Shown: positions 28,718 through 37,744 of the stretch, in pieces
How the letters are laid out: each line of letters starts with the position of its first letter
How positions within the stretch are numbered: the first letter of the stretch is position 1
Assembly: GCF_900104455.1 (NCBI RefSeq)
Contig: NZ_FNHB01000001.1
Span: 558,001 to 622,000, forward strand
Length of the DNA stretch: 64,000 nt
Direction of reading: 5' to 3'
Source of the DNA: Dendrosporobacter quercicolus
GTDB taxonomy: Bacteria > Bacillota > Negativicutes > DSM-1736 > Dendrosporobacteraceae
Notes under the pieces: model-generated
The model's database searches: none
Told to the model about the DNA's origin: nothing
What the model saw: the letters and a program-made list of their open reading frames with translations, nothing else
Position numbers and translations under genes: made by a program

Positions 28718-29641
28718 TTATTTATCTGCTCTGAGCCGCTCAATCACGGCCTGCATATCCGCAGGCAGCGGCGCTGTGAACACCATTTCCTCTTTGGTCA
28801 CCGGATGAATAAACTTTAACTCTTCCGAATGCAAGGCCTGTCCTTTCATTGAAAAATGCGGTTTGTCCGGTCCGTACTTAGGATCGCCGACCACCGGATG
28901 GCCGATATACTGCATATGCACCCGGATTTGGTGAGTACGGCCGGTTTGCAGCCTGCAGGCAATGACGGTATATTGGCCGAACCGTTCCAGAACCTTGAAT
29001 CGGGTTACGGCGTTTTTGCTGTTCGTAAAAACGACGGCCATCCTTTTCCGGTCAGTTGGACGGCGGCCGATTGGCGCATCAATGACACCCTGTTCTGCTT
29101 TCACATTGCCATGGACAATAGCTATATATTTGCGGCTTGCCGACCGGTCTTTAATTTGCCTGGCAAGACTGACATGCGCCGCATCATTTTTCGCAGCCAC
29201 CATTACGCCTGATGTGTCTTTATCTAAACGGTGCACAATTCCCGGCCGCAATTCGCCGTTAATCCCCGACAAGTCCCCGCAATGCCCCAGCAGGGCATTC
29301 ACCAGGGTGCCGTTGTAATTGCCGGCAGCCGGATGTACAACCATTCCCCGCGGTTTATTGACAACAATGACCGCCGCATCCTCATATAAAACAGCTAACG
29401 GAATTGGCTCGGCGGCAATTTCCACAGGCCTGGCCGCCGGAATAGCAATCGCAACACGATCCGCCTGCTGCAATTTATAATTGGCCTTGATGAAACGGCC
29501 GTTAACACTGACGCAAGCATCAGCAATCAGTTTTTGAATGTGAGAACGGGACAATCCTGCCAGCTGCCGCGCTAGAAATGCATCAACCCGTTCTCCCGGA
29601 CAGTCTTCAGCCAGAAAAACATAATCATTCTTTTCAGTCAT
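28718..29641 (-). CDS. RluD-family 23S rRNA pseudouridine synthase
   Basis: 307 residues: S4 RNA-binding domain (about 12-75) and RluA-type catalytic domain with the catalytic Asp in RPGIVHRLDKDTSGVM. C-terminal QTGRTHQIRVHM and HPVVGDPKYG are typical. ATG at 29641 has AAGGA 8 nt upstream and overlaps lspA by 8 nt; the longer frame is rejected. The lspA-rluD-pyrR order is common in Firmicutes. Which uridine it modifies is not decided by sequence. Confidence 0.95.
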   Translation of the reverse strand: MTEKNDYVFLAEDCPGERVDAFLARQLAGLSRSHIQKLIADACVSVNGRFIKANYKLQQADRVAIAIPAARPVEIAAEPIPLAVLYEDAAVIVVNKPRGMVVHPAAGNYNGTLVNALLGHCGDLSGINGELRPGIVHRLDKDTSGVMVAAKNDAAHVSLARQIKDRSASRKYIAIVHGNVKAEQGVIDAPIGRRPTDRKRMAVVFTNSKNAVTRFKVLERFGQYTVIACRLQTGRTHQIRVHMQYIGHPVVGDPKYGPDKPHFSMKGQALHSEELKFIHPVTKEEMVFTAPLPADMQAVIERLRADK

Positions 29642-30089
29642 TACAGCCATCCTTTTTCTCTGGTAAATAGTATAAGGCAAAAATAATTAAACCAACACCG
29701 CCAACGATAGCCATATCGGCAATATTAAAGACCGGCCAAACCCTGAAATCAAGAAAATCAACAACATAGCCGGTTCTGATCCGGTCAATAACATTGCCGG
29801 CCGCCCCGCCCGCCATCAGGCCAATGCCTAAACGCAGCACAGGGCTGCCTTGGGGAAGACGGGGATAAACGTAGAGCACCGCCGCCAGCATCAAGACAGC
29901 AATGGCAATAAAAAAGACTGTTTGGTGTTCCAGAATGCCAAAAGCGGCGCCCGGATTCAAAATATAGGTAATATGGAATATATTATCAACAACCGGCAAA
30001 GAGAGGCCCAGAGTCATTTTGGACTGAACATAAAACTTGGACAACTGATCTACCGCAACTACAGCCAAAACCAGTATTAATATCGGCAA
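29634..30089 (-). CDS. lspA: Lipoprotein signal peptidase
   Basis: Aspartic membrane protease of 151 residues with four transmembrane helices. Catalytic aspartates fit Asp111 (GYVVDFLDF) and Asp125 (FNIADMAI); NVIDRIR also matches. Start TTG at 30089 with AGGAG 9 nt upstream. First gene of lspA-rluD-pyrR. Confidence 0.96.
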   Translation of the reverse strand: MPILILVLAVVAVDQLSKFYVQSKMTLGLSLPVVDNIFHITYILNPGAAFGILEHQTVFFIAIAVLMLAAVLYVYPRLPQGSPVLRLGIGLMAGGAAGNVIDRIRTGYVVDFLDFRVWPVFNIADMAIVGGVGLIIFALYYLPEKKDGCND

Positions 30090-30129
30090 TCCTGCTCGCT
30101 CCTATTCTTTTACCATAATCATACTATCT

Positions 30130-30158
30130 ATCATACCTAAAATTGACCGAAACGTAAA
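30130..30158 (-). promoter_or_regulatory. Probable promoter of lspA-rluD-pyrR
   Basis: TTTACG (30153-30158), 17 nt, TATGAT (30130-30135). The -35 is imperfect. A weak hairpin (30159-30184) just upstream may end the preceding gene. Confidence 0.5.
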
Positions 30159-30194
30159 GAAGCGCAGCAAAAATTGCCCGCTTCCCGCCTTCTC

Positions 30195-30899
30195 TCAGGA
30201 CTGCCCGCCATGCATAAAATAGTTTTCCAGCCGGACCCGGTAATAATAAACCAAAGCGGCAACGCCAAGCAATAACCCGGTGGCGACCAGCATTGCATAG
30301 GCATTATTCAGCAGATTTTGTCCCAAAATAGAATATAAAACAATCCCTGGAATCTGTCCTGTTGCTGTAGCTATAACAAACTGACGCACCGGGATAACCG
30401 TTAGCCCTGCGCCAAAACTGATCATCTTAAAAGGGATTACCGGAATGATCCGGCTAATGAGAATAGCTACTACGCCATGTTTTTGCAAATAACTGTCAAC
30501 CAGCCGGAGATAAGTCTTTTTTATTATACGCTCCACCAATGGCCGGCCATACCATCTGGCGATGCAAAAATCCAGCAAAGCGCCGATAAGAGCGCCAATC
30601 CAGGAATAAACAGCGCCATAGTGCCAGCCAAATATCCAGGCGTTGGCGACAGTGATCACCAGACCGGGAACAAACGGCACCAGGGACTGCAGGGACATTA
30701 ATGCAATGCTGGTGAGTGGAGCCCAGGCCCCATAATCAAGGATAAAACCTCTTAGTTCATGAAAATTACACTGTTGAAGAAAACTTATTCCGGTAAGCAT
30801 AAATTTTCTCGCCCCCGGCAGGAAAAAAAAAGCGGCGGCCAGGACAAGCATCGCCCCTATTTTCATTATAATGCCAATCCTGCTTGCTGGTTGGGACAT
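30195..30899 (-). CDS. VTT/TVP38 (DedA-like) family membrane protein
   Basis: 234 residues with about five to six hydrophobic segments. The central block FVPGLVITVANAWIFGWHYGAVYSWIGALIGALLDFCIARWYGR and RIIPVIPFKMISFGAGLT match the VTT domain, linked to lipid scrambling or undecaprenyl-phosphate handling. The ATG at 30899 has GGAGGTG in front; the ATG at 30917 does not. Single-gene unit with its own promoter. Confidence 0.88.
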   Translation of the reverse strand: MSQPASRIGIIMKIGAMLVLAAAFFFLPGARKFMLTGISFLQQCNFHELRGFILDYGAWAPLTSIALMSLQSLVPFVPGLVITVANAWIFGWHYGAVYSWIGALIGALLDFCIARWYGRPLVERIIKKTYLRLVDSYLQKHGVVAILISRIIPVIPFKMISFGAGLTVIPVRQFVIATATGQIPGIVLYSILGQNLLNNAYAMLVATGLLLGVAALVYYYRVRLENYFMHGGQS

Positions 30900-30933
30900 C
30901 GGCGCACCTCCCAACATTGTTTTTTATTACCAA

Positions 30934-30962
30934 ATTATATTTAAGTAAACTGTCATTGGCAA
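30934..30962 (-). promoter_or_regulatory. SigA promoter of the VTT-family gene
   Basis: TTGCCA (30957-30962), 17 nt, perfect TATAAT (30934-30939), directly after the yteA terminator. Confidence 0.85.
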
Positions 30963-30992
30963 GAAAAAGCCGAGCCATTACCGCTCGGCTTT
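30961..30992 (-). terminator. Terminator overlapping the yteA stop codon
   Basis: Ten-pair stem AAAGCCGAGC with its partner (30966-30992), followed by TTCTT on the minus strand; also a T-run on the plus side. The yteA TAA is in the 7-nt loop. Confidence 0.92.
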
Positions 30993-31631
30993 TTTTGCTT
31001 TACGCGAACTGAAAGAATGCGCAGAGGCCGGTATGGCGTCTGTTGTTTCAACAATTCCCTGGTGTTCATGATGATTGGGAAACAGTTCTTTGTAATCGCG
31101 AGCGCCGGGGATATCCTGCGGTGAATCGGAGCTGCCATAACGTAAAACGGCCTGCAGCGAATCTTCCCCGTCAAACCCGGCGCTATCGCTCTCATCCAGA
31201 AAAGTACGTTTAAACGGCGGTTCCAGATTTTCTTCTTCCAGGAGGCGTTCCAATGAGACCTCATTGCTTTCCAGCGCTTGCTGACAGCGCAGGCACTGTC
31301 TGGCCCAGGGGATGGCCTCCAGCCGCTCCAAGGAAATGCTTTTGCCGCAGTTCTCACAACAGCCATAACTCTTATCGTCAATTTTAGCTAGCGCCGCTTT
31401 CACATCGGCCAGTAAAATACGTTCATTGTCCCGCAGGGCAATATCCTTGCTGCGTTCAAATAACTCATCGCCGATGTCGGCGGGATGATTATCATAAACC
31501 GACAATTCACTTAGGGAGTCAGGCAGGGACTCGCCCAGTCCGCCCTCCTCCAGCCGGACTATTTGCGCTGACAGCCTTTCTTGTTCCTGTGCAAGCCTAT
31601 ATTGAAATTTATGCAGAGTTTCACTATTCAA
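30978..31631 (-). CDS. TraR/DksA-type zinc-finger protein (YteA family)
   Basis: 217 residues. N-terminal coiled coil (about 5-85), then a four-cysteine zinc finger CENCGK..CLRCQ (about 92-117) and a long acidic tail, as in the YteA family found in spore formers. DksA proteins act at the RNA polymerase secondary channel; the role of YteA is not settled. Start TTG with GGAGG 7 nt upstream. Last gene of the DUF5665-nitroreductase-yteA unit. Confidence 0.9.
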   Translation of the reverse strand: MNSETLHKFQYRLAQEQERLSAQIVRLEEGGLGESLPDSLSELSVYDNHPADIGDELFERSKDIALRDNERILLADVKAALAKIDDKSYGCCENCGKSISLERLEAIPWARQCLRCQQALESNEVSLERLLEEENLEPPFKRTFLDESDSAGFDGEDSLQAVLRYGSSDSPQDIPGARDYKELFPNHHEHQGIVETTDAIPASAHSFSSRKAKKAER

Positions 31632-31642
31632 AAATAATCCTC

Positions 31643-32170
31643 CTAGTGAATAATTTTAGTTACTTCCGCCACCCGGTAACGTTCTTTGCCATCCCGCCCC
31701 TGCTCATTGCTGTAACCTAAACAAATAATTGCCACCGCTCTTAAGCGCGGCGGGGCTTCAACCGCCTGCTGAACCTTTCGTTCATCAAACGCTCCCACCC
31801 AGCAGCTGCCAATTTCCAGGGCATCGGCCGCCAATATCATATTTTCGGCGGCGGCGGCCGTATCCTGCAGACAATATAACTGGGCGCCCCGCTCGCCATA
31901 CTGATCATTGGATTTGGCCGGGTCGGCCATAATGACCACACAAACCGGCGCTGCTTCAATCTGCTCCTGTTCAAAACAAACCTCGGCAATTGCCGCTTTA
32001 ACCCGCTCATTTTTAACTACATAGAAATACCAGGGCTGCAAATTTCCAGCGCTGGGCGCCCAGCAGGCGGCTTCGATAATTCTGGTCAAATCAGCTTCTG
32101 GTATGTCGTCTTGCTTAAACGTACGTACCGCCTGACTTTCCCGCATACACGCAAAGATATCCTTAGTCAC
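31643..32170 (-). CDS. Nitroreductase family flavoprotein
   Basis: 175 residues, short member of the FMN-dependent nitroreductase fold. N-terminal RTFKQDDIPEADLTRIIEAACWAPSAGNLQPWYFYVV matches the FMN site; GSCWVGAF lies near the C-terminus. Start GTG with GGAG 9 nt upstream. The substrate cannot be told from sequence. Between DUF5665 and yteA with gaps of 27 and 11 nt. Confidence 0.9.
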   Translation of the reverse strand: MTKDIFACMRESQAVRTFKQDDIPEADLTRIIEAACWAPSAGNLQPWYFYVVKNERVKAAIAEVCFEQEQIEAAPVCVVIMADPAKSNDQYGERGAQLYCLQDTAAAAENMILAADALEIGSCWVGAFDERKVQQAVEAPPRLRAVAIICLGYSNEQGRDGKERYRVAEVTKIIH

Positions 32171-32197
32171 TCCAGATCACTCCTTTACATTTTCAAG

Positions 32198-32494
32198 CTA
32201 AAACTTACCATTTTTCATTTCGACAATTTGCACAATATCAGCAATAAAATTGCCAATGCCCGGAATGTTTAATACAATCATACGGCGCAAAAGATCAACG
32301 AGTACAGCGAAGATTAACGTGGCTCCAATCGCTATTCCCAGGCCGCGGGCCAGGCCGGCTACAAAATTGATGAAAATCAACCGCGCCGGCCGCTGCAGTA
32401 AATCAACATACTCGGCAATCCGCATTGCTTCCAGATGATTGGCCAGCCGCTGGGCCTGACTTGCAATAAAATCATCTTTTGTCGGTTTTTCCAT
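32198..32494 (-). CDS. DUF5665-type small membrane protein
   Basis: 98 residues with an amphipathic N-terminus and two hydrophobic segments (about 40-70 and 75-90: LIFINFVAGLARGLGIAIGATLIFAVLVDLLRRM). This looks like the DUF5665 family, of unknown function. ATG at 32494 has GGAGG 7 nt upstream; an ATG two codons earlier is too close to it. Confidence 0.78.
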   Translation of the reverse strand: MEKPTKDDFIASQAQRLANHLEAMRIAEYVDLLQRPARLIFINFVAGLARGLGIAIGATLIFAVLVDLLRRMIVLNIPGIGNFIADIVQIVEMKNGKF

Positions 32495-32522
32495 TGCCAT
32501 TCCTCCATTTGCTATTATCTCC

Positions 32523-32553
32523 ACTATACCAAAAATAAACCGGCTGTGGACAA
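32523..32553 (-). promoter_or_regulatory. Probable promoter of DUF5665-nitroreductase-yteA
   Basis: Extended -10 TGG-TATAGT (32523-32528) with a TTGTCC 19 nt upstream (32548-32553). The long spacer suggests the extended -10 carries it. Confidence 0.5.
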
Positions 32554-32645
32554 ATTATGATGCAGCCTTTCATAAGCTGAAAACTGGCGCTTCAAACTGG
32601 CCTGCAAATCAAAAGAGCAGGGATCTTAGCTCTGGCAGAGACGCG

Positions 32646-32698
32646 CAAAAAGGCGTGTCGCCTGGTGCATTTTAACCAAAACACTTTGCGGCACGCCT
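32646..32698 (-). terminator. Terminator of the glycyl radical enzyme unit
   Basis: Stem AGGCGTGCCGC / GCGACACGCCT (11 pairs, one G-U) with a long loop at 32651-32698, followed by TTTTTG on the minus strand, 9 nt after the stop codon. Confidence 0.85.
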
Positions 32699-32706
32699 GA
32701 TTGGGT

Positions 32707-35067
32707 TTAGCTAAATGATTGTTCCGTACGTTCAATGATTTCATCCTGGAGTTCTTTGCTGAGATTGTGAAAATGATCGCTGTAGCCGGCAACCCGGACA
32801 ATCAGGTCTTTATACTCTGCGGGATACTGCTGCGCCGCCAGCAAAGTCTGGCGGTCAATGACGTTAAATTGAATGTGGTGCCCGTCAAGGCTAAAATAGG
32901 AACGAATCAACGAAACCATGTTTTCCAGGCCGCGGTCACCGGCTACCACCGCAGGCGTAAATTTCTGATTCAGCAGCGTACCGCCGGTTTGCAAATGATC
33001 CATTTTAGCAGCTGATTTAATTACGGCAGTCGGTCCGAGGCGATCGGCTCCTTTATCCGGTGAAATCCCCTCCGATACAGGCTTTTGGGCTAAACGCCCG
33101 TTAGGAGTGGCGCCGAGCACCGAGCCAAAATATACATGGCAGGTCGTAGGCAGCATATCAATGCGGTATTGTCCGCCTCTGGCATTAGGCCGGCCGGTGA
33201 CGGCATCGTAAAAGGCCTGAAAAGCGATCTTCATTGTTCCATCGGCATAATCGTCGTCATTGCCGTATCTAGGTGAATTTTCCCGAACCAAATGGTGGAG
33301 CCTGTCATACCCGGTAAAGTTTGCATCCAGCGCCGCGAGAAGCTCAGTCATCGTAAAACTCTTTTTTCCGTAAATATGATATTTGATGGCCGCCAGACTG
33401 TCGGTTAAAGTACCAATACCCACACCCTGAATATAACTGGTGTTGTAGCGGGCACCGCCGGCATTGTAATCACGGCCGTTCGCGATACAATCATCAATGA
33501 CCAGCGACAGGAACGGCACCGGCATATGGGTGGCGTACAGGCGTTCAATGACATGATTGCCTTTAATTTTGACATTGACAAAATAATCAAGCTGCTGTCG
33601 GTAAGCAGTAAAAAAATCCTGAAAAGTCTCAAATGCAGCTGCCTCCCCGGTCTGTGGCCCCAGCTGCCGCCCGCTGACTTTATCATAGCCATTCGCTAAA
33701 GTCAAGGCCAGAATTTTCGGCAGGTTAAGATACCCTGTCAAAATATAGGCTTCATGACCAAACGCTCCGGTTTCCACACAACCGCTGGCTCCGCCCTGCC
33801 GGGCGTCAGCCAGGCTTTTGCCGGCATTCAGCAGTTCCTGAATAATGGATTCGGTATTGTAAAAAGCCGGCTGTCCCCAGCCTTTGCGGGAAATCTCGCA
33901 GGCTTTTTTAATAAACGCCTGCGGGGTCTTTTTGCTGATTTGGACATTGGAGCTGGGCTGCAATAATTTCAACTCATCCATCGTTTCCAGAATTAAGTAC
34001 GATACCTCATTTACGCCGTTCATCCCTTCCGGATGAATGCCGCCGGTATTAATATTGACAAAGTCGGTGTAAGTGCCGCTTTCCTTTAACGTAATGCCGA
34101 CTTTCGGCGGAGCCGGCTGATTATTAAACTTAATCCAGAAGCATTGCAATAATTCTTTCGCCTGATCACGGCTAAGAACTCCGCGCTCAATATCCTGTCG
34201 GTAAAATGGGTAGATATGCTGATCCAGACGGCCGGGGCTGAAGGCATCCCAGGGGTTGATCTCGGTGGTTACACCAATATGGACAAACCAATACATCTGC
34301 AATGCCTGGTGAAAGGTTTGCGGAGCGTGGCCCGGCACTACATCGCAATTGTCCGCAATCAGCAGCAGTTCGGCCCGGCGTCCCGCATCCTTTTGTTCAG
34401 CGGCCAGACTGCGGGCATACCGGGCATACCGCTTGCCGTAAGCAATCACCGCATCACAACAAATGCTCATGGCCTCCAATTCGACCTTTTTCTCATAAGC
34501 CTGGGCATCACTAAAAAAATCCAGACCGTCAATGGCCGCTTGAATCTCGGTCTTGATTTCCAAAAATCCTTTTTGATACATTTTACCGCCGCCTACCGTA
34601 TGGCCCGGTCCCCGCTGCTCCATAAACTCAGTGAATATCCCGCTTTCGTAACAAGCTTTCCATTCATCAGTCATCTGATCAAAAATCTTTTTGCGCATTG
34701 AGCGCTCCTGCCAATAAGGAATGATCTGCTCTGCCTGAATCTGACGGGCGGCTTCGGGAACCCGGAAGAAAATTTTCTCCCGTTGATCCATGACAGTCAG
34801 GTCCGTCATGGTATGGCAGCATAGCTCGGGAAACGAGGGGGCCCATTGCGGTTGTTCCCCTTTTTCACCGACGATAAGTTCGCCCTCTCCCAGCCAGAGA
34901 TGTTTGTTTTCCAGGATATGCTTGAAAACCAGAGCCCGTAAAATTGGAGTCTCAACAGTTCCCGCATATTGACGATATGCCTCGGTCAGCAACGCAGCCC
35001 GTTCAATGGACAAATGCGGTGTTGCCTGTAAGCTTTCGTTTCTCAGTTTTTCAATCCGTTCATTCAT
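32707..35067 (-). CDS. hypD: Glycyl radical enzyme, probable trans-4-hydroxy-L-proline dehydratase
   Basis: 786 residues. Radical Gly761 in RVAGYSDHF and active-site Cys430/Glu432 in GASGCVETG place it among CxE dehydratase-type glycyl radical enzymes, not pyruvate formate-lyase. Recalling the residues reported for Clostridioides difficile HypD (His160, Asp278, Ser334, Phe340, Cys434, Glu436, Thr645, Gly765), all are found here at a constant offset of -4: His156, Asp274, Ser330, Phe336, Cys430, Glu432, Thr641, Gly761. HypD dehydrates hydroxyproline to P5C. ATG with GGAGTGG upstream; the activase precedes it by 26 nt. The subclass rests on remembered numbering, so it is probable, not proven. 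Oxygen-sensitive, cytosolic. Confidence 0.8.
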   Translation of the reverse strand: MNERIEKLRNESLQATPHLSIERAALLTEAYRQYAGTVETPILRALVFKHILENKHLWLGEGELIVGEKGEQPQWAPSFPELCCHTMTDLTVMDQREKIFFRVPEAARQIQAEQIIPYWQERSMRKKIFDQMTDEWKACYESGIFTEFMEQRGPGHTVGGGKMYQKGFLEIKTEIQAAIDGLDFFSDAQAYEKKVELEAMSICCDAVIAYGKRYARYARSLAAEQKDAGRRAELLLIADNCDVVPGHAPQTFHQALQMYWFVHIGVTTEINPWDAFSPGRLDQHIYPFYRQDIERGVLSRDQAKELLQCFWIKFNNQPAPPKVGITLKESGTYTDFVNINTGGIHPEGMNGVNEVSYLILETMDELKLLQPSSNVQISKKTPQAFIKKACEISRKGWGQPAFYNTESIIQELLNAGKSLADARQGGASGCVETGAFGHEAYILTGYLNLPKILALTLANGYDKVSGRQLGPQTGEAAAFETFQDFFTAYRQQLDYFVNVKIKGNHVIERLYATHMPVPFLSLVIDDCIANGRDYNAGGARYNTSYIQGVGIGTLTDSLAAIKYHIYGKKSFTMTELLAALDANFTGYDRLHHLVRENSPRYGNDDDYADGTMKIAFQAFYDAVTGRPNARGGQYRIDMLPTTCHVYFGSVLGATPNGRLAQKPVSEGISPDKGADRLGPTAVIKSAAKMDHLQTGGTLLNQKFTPAVVAGDRGLENMVSLIRSYFSLDGHHIQFNVIDRQTLLAAQQYPAEYKDLIVRVAGYSDHFHNLSKELQDEIIERTEQSFS

Positions 35068-35093
35068 TTATCACCACTCCTTTTTTCTCCTCT

Positions 35094-35990
35094 TTAGCCG
35101 CCGATGCCAACGTCAAAAGCGGCTGACGAAAAGCACCGCTTGATTTCATTGAGACGTTCCGGGTCCGGTGCCGACAAAGCCGGACAGGACCAGCCCAGCC
35201 GCTGATATTTGTCATTCCCGGTACGGTGATACGGCAACAGGCTTACCTGAGTAATATGTAAAGTCCGGGCAAAGGCAATAACCGCCTGAATATGTGGATC
35301 ATCGTCATTCACCCCGGCAACGAGCGGTAGCCGCAAATGAATCTTAGCGCCTGCCGCCGACAGACGGCGCAGATTAGCAAGAATGAGCGCATTGTCCTGA
35401 CCGGTATACTGCTGATGAACAGCCGGATCAAGGTGCTTAAGATCATACAAAAACAAGTCGGTAATGCCCAGCAGACGTTCGAAAGAGCTAAAGGGAACAT
35501 GCCCGCAAGTGTCAATGGTTACATGAATGTCCCGAAAATGGCAAGCCCGGGCCAGTTCTTCCAGTACTTCAATCTGACAGCACGGCTCACCGCCGGAAAA
35601 AGTTACGCCGCCGCCGGACTGCTCATAAAAAACAGTATCTTTCTCAATCTCCGCCAACAGCCCGGCAACGTCGGCAAACCGCCCGGCAATATTCCGCGCA
35701 CCGGTAAAGCACGCATCAATGCACGCACCGCAGGCGCTGCATTGCGACAGATCGGTGGTTCCTGAACTGCCGGTTATCGCCTGCGTCGGGCAAACCTGGA
35801 CACAATGCCTGCAGCCGGTACAGGCGGCGCTGTCATACAGCAATTGGCGGTCAAACTTCTGGCTTTCCGGATTATGACACCACAGGCACCGCAACGGACA
35901 GCCTTTAAAAAAAACAGTTGTACGGATGCCGGGCCCGTCGTGAACGGAAAATTTTTGTAGATGAAAAATATGCGCCATTGCTGCGCTCAT
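35094..35990 (-). CDS. hypE: Glycyl radical enzyme activase (radical SAM), partner of the dehydratase
   Basis: 298 residues. Radical SAM motif GCPLRCLWCHNPE, then a ferredoxin-like insertion with two four-cysteine sets (CTGCRHCVQVCP and CSACGACIDAC, about 57-97), typical of activases for non-PFL enzymes, and VTFSGGEP for SAM binding. It makes the glycyl radical on the enzyme encoded 26 nt downstream. ATG with GGAGG 8 nt upstream. A weak extended -10 (TGG-TATGAT, 36088-36096) lies about 100 nt upstream without a good -35. Confidence 0.92.
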   Translation of the reverse strand: MSAAMAHIFHLQKFSVHDGPGIRTTVFFKGCPLRCLWCHNPESQKFDRQLLYDSAACTGCRHCVQVCPTQAITGSSGTTDLSQCSACGACIDACFTGARNIAGRFADVAGLLAEIEKDTVFYEQSGGGVTFSGGEPCCQIEVLEELARACHFRDIHVTIDTCGHVPFSSFERLLGITDLFLYDLKHLDPAVHQQYTGQDNALILANLRRLSAAGAKIHLRLPLVAGVNDDDPHIQAVIAFARTLHITQVSLLPYHRTGNDKYQRLGWSCPALSAPDPERLNEIKRCFSSAAFDVGIGG

Positions 35991-36292
35991 CAGCTTCCCC
36001 TCCTTAACTTGCAGGTAAAAAAGTCTGGCAGCAGCCGGCCGGCAGCGGCGATGCTTGTAGCCTTATTGTTGTTATTGTTTTGCTAATATCATACCACAAA
36101 ACCTAAACGCAGTCCTTCTGAGCTGGCCTTGGTCTCCCCCCAGCCCGTACCTTTGGTGAAACCACCCTGCTCTGGAGCCGACAGCTGGCTTGGTTATACG
36201 CAAAGGGACCATGTTTTCACACAGTCCCTTTGTACAGACAAACGTCAAACTGGGGAGACAACTTCTCCATTCGACGCTGAAGGAGAAGTTGT
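35991..36292. other. Gene-free stretch upstream of the activase
   Basis: No gene is supported. It holds a possible promoter for the activase (TATGAT at 36088-36093) and two inverted repeats without T-runs: CAAAGGGAC / GTCCCTTTG (about 36200-36234) and GACAACTTCTCC / GGAGAAGTTGTC (36256-36292, 12 perfect pairs). Confidence 0.5.
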
Positions 36293-36470
36293 CACGCCTA
36301 AATGGCGGACATATTTTTTACGCTTAACAACCAACTGCGGCGCAACGTTTACTTAAGGTGTCATGTACACGATGTTTCAGCCGTATCGCTGAAATCCCAG
36401 TAACGCTCGTATACCGCGCTTTATCGGCAACGATGTCGCCGGTCGTGTCCAGCGAATGGCCCATGACTTG
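36293..36470 (-). pseudogene. Decayed fragment of an ileS 3' end
   Basis: The stretch resembles the end of the intact ileS and its downstream flank. 36293-36415 aligns by eye with 41783-41910, including TCACGCCT..TGGCGG after the stop and GCTGAAA.TCCAG.AACGCTCG in the zinc-binding tail; 36443-36468 matches 42085-42113 (TCCAGCGAATGGCC.ATGAC), with about 170 nt lost between. Stop codons and a frameshift prevent translation. Same strand as ileS. Nothing else in 36471-36650 was recognised. Confidence 0.75.
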
Positions 36471-36650
36471 GACACGGAAGTTCTCATTTGGTCAACTTTT
36501 TATCAAGAACCTTACGACCTTCTGATTACTCTTTCAATTTGACGGATCAATAATCCTGCTTTTCATATTTCTATGGGGATTTTTTTTGTTATGATCGCTC
36601 TATATTCCCCGACATCAGCAGTTTTCCCTTCTACCCGCTTTCGCAGAAAA

Positions 36651-36757
36651 CATGTCAAGGGCATGTCAAGGGGACGCATGTCAAGGGGACGGGGTTGTCG
36701 ACACACTACATCCCCTTTGACAGGGTGCAGTGTGTCAATAACCCCGTCCCCTTGACA
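36651..36757. repeat. REP-like palindromic element with GGGGACG repeats
   Basis: Three direct copies of CATGTCAAGG(GGACG) start at 36651, 36662 and 36677. The last opens an 18-bp perfect stem TGTCAAGGGGACGGGGTT (679-696) pairing with 740-757, an 8-bp inner stem (GACACACT / AGTGTGTC) and a small CCCT/AGGG tip. The pattern recalls REP elements mobilised by Y1 transposases. It stands 24 nt behind the hlyD stop and may also act as its terminator. Confidence 0.75.
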
Positions 36758-36781
36758 CGCCTTGCTGTGCAAGCTGGGGGA

Positions 36782-37744
36782 TTAGCGCGGTTTAGTGTCG
36801 GCTACACCGAAGGGCGCAATGGCAAGCTGCGCCGTCATATTCCAGCGTATTCGCTCGTCCCAATGTTCAGGCGCAACGGTAACGGTATAAGTGATATCGC
36901 CGCGTTTTTTTTCACCGTATGGTCTGATGCTTTTTACCTTGCCCGAAATTTCCAGGTCGGGAATGCCGTCAAATGTCAACGCAACCGGATCGCCTGTTTT
37001 TACTCTGGCGACAGTTAGCTCAGTCAGGTCATCACTGCGGATTTCCCAGGCGCTTTCGTCGGCGATGCGTACCAATACGGTACCGGCAGAGGAATGCTCC
37101 CCGACTTTGATATCAAGAAAAGCTATTTTGCCGCTTATGGCTGCTTTTATTTCCGTTTTATCAAGCAGCCCCTCAGCCTCGGCAAGCCGGGCTTCCTGTG
37201 TTTGCAACTCGGCCTGGGACTGGGTCAGAACCGCCCGGTTTCTGTCCACTGCAGTGTTAGCTTGATCAACCTGCTGCCGGGAGGTAGCCCCGGCAGTTTC
37301 CAGGCGTTGCTGCCGCCTAAGTTCCCGTTCGGTATCGGCCAGGTTGACCCTGGCTTGCTCTACTGCGGCGGCAGCGCGGCTGATATCGGCGCGGGTACTG
37401 CCAACCCGCGCCTGATAATCCTGCCGGATCAGCCGGATGATTGGCTGGCCGGCTTCCACCAGATCTCCTTCCTCTACCAATACCTCACCGATCGTGCCTT
37501 CGACAGGCATAACCATTTGCGCATAGCGGACAGGAAAAACAATTCCCTCAGCCAGCACCCGGGTATCGGCTTTTACCGGAGGGATCTCCGCCTTATCTCC
37601 CTGCCCCCCGGACGCGAGCCACCAACCGCCAGTGCATAGGATGATCAGAATACTCAAGGTCAATAACCAATGTCGCTTAAGCCAGAGCAGGCCTGTTCTC
37701 AACCGTTCTGTCTCCATTCTATCTACTCCGTTCCCTTTATTCAT
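36782..37744 (-). CDS. HlyD/RND-type periplasmic adaptor subunit
   Basis: 320 residues. One N-terminal membrane helix (about 28-46), a split lipoyl/barrel-sandwich domain (MVMPVEGTIGEVLVEEGDLVEAGQPIIRL and later AAISGKIAFLDIKVGEHS), a coiled coil (about 115-190) and a beta-barrel. It would link the ABC permease to the outside. ATG at 37744 overlaps the permease stop by 8 nt; ATG at 37717, with GGAG at 8 nt, is an alternative. Last gene of the export operon. Confidence 0.9.
   Translation of the reverse strand: MNKGNGVDRMETERLRTGLLWLKRHWLLTLSILIILCTGGWWLASGGQGDKAEIPPVKADTRVLAEGIVFPVRYAQMVMPVEGTIGEVLVEEGDLVEAGQPIIRLIRQDYQARVGSTRADISRAAAAVEQARVNLADTERELRRQQRLETAGATSRQQVDQANTAVDRNRAVLTQSQAELQTQEARLAEAEGLLDKTEIKAAISGKIAFLDIKVGEHSSAGTVLVRIADESAWEIRSDDLTELTVARVKTGDPVALTFDGIPDLEISGKVKSIRPYGEKKRGDITYTVTVAPEHWDERIRWNMTAQLAIAPFGVADTKPR

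Noticed and set aside
32592..32801. Minus-strand frame of 69 codons after the glycyl radical enzyme
   Set aside because: It overlaps the enzyme's 3' end in another frame and the terminator hairpin.
32707..35067. Pyruvate formate-lyase
   Set aside because: The active site is CVE rather than the Cys-Cys pair of formate-lyases, and the activase has the ferredoxin insert.
36129..37018. Short plus- and minus-strand frames between hypE and hlyD
   Set aside because: They run through inverted repeats, the ileS remnant and the hlyD gene itself, have no ribosome sites and no family features.
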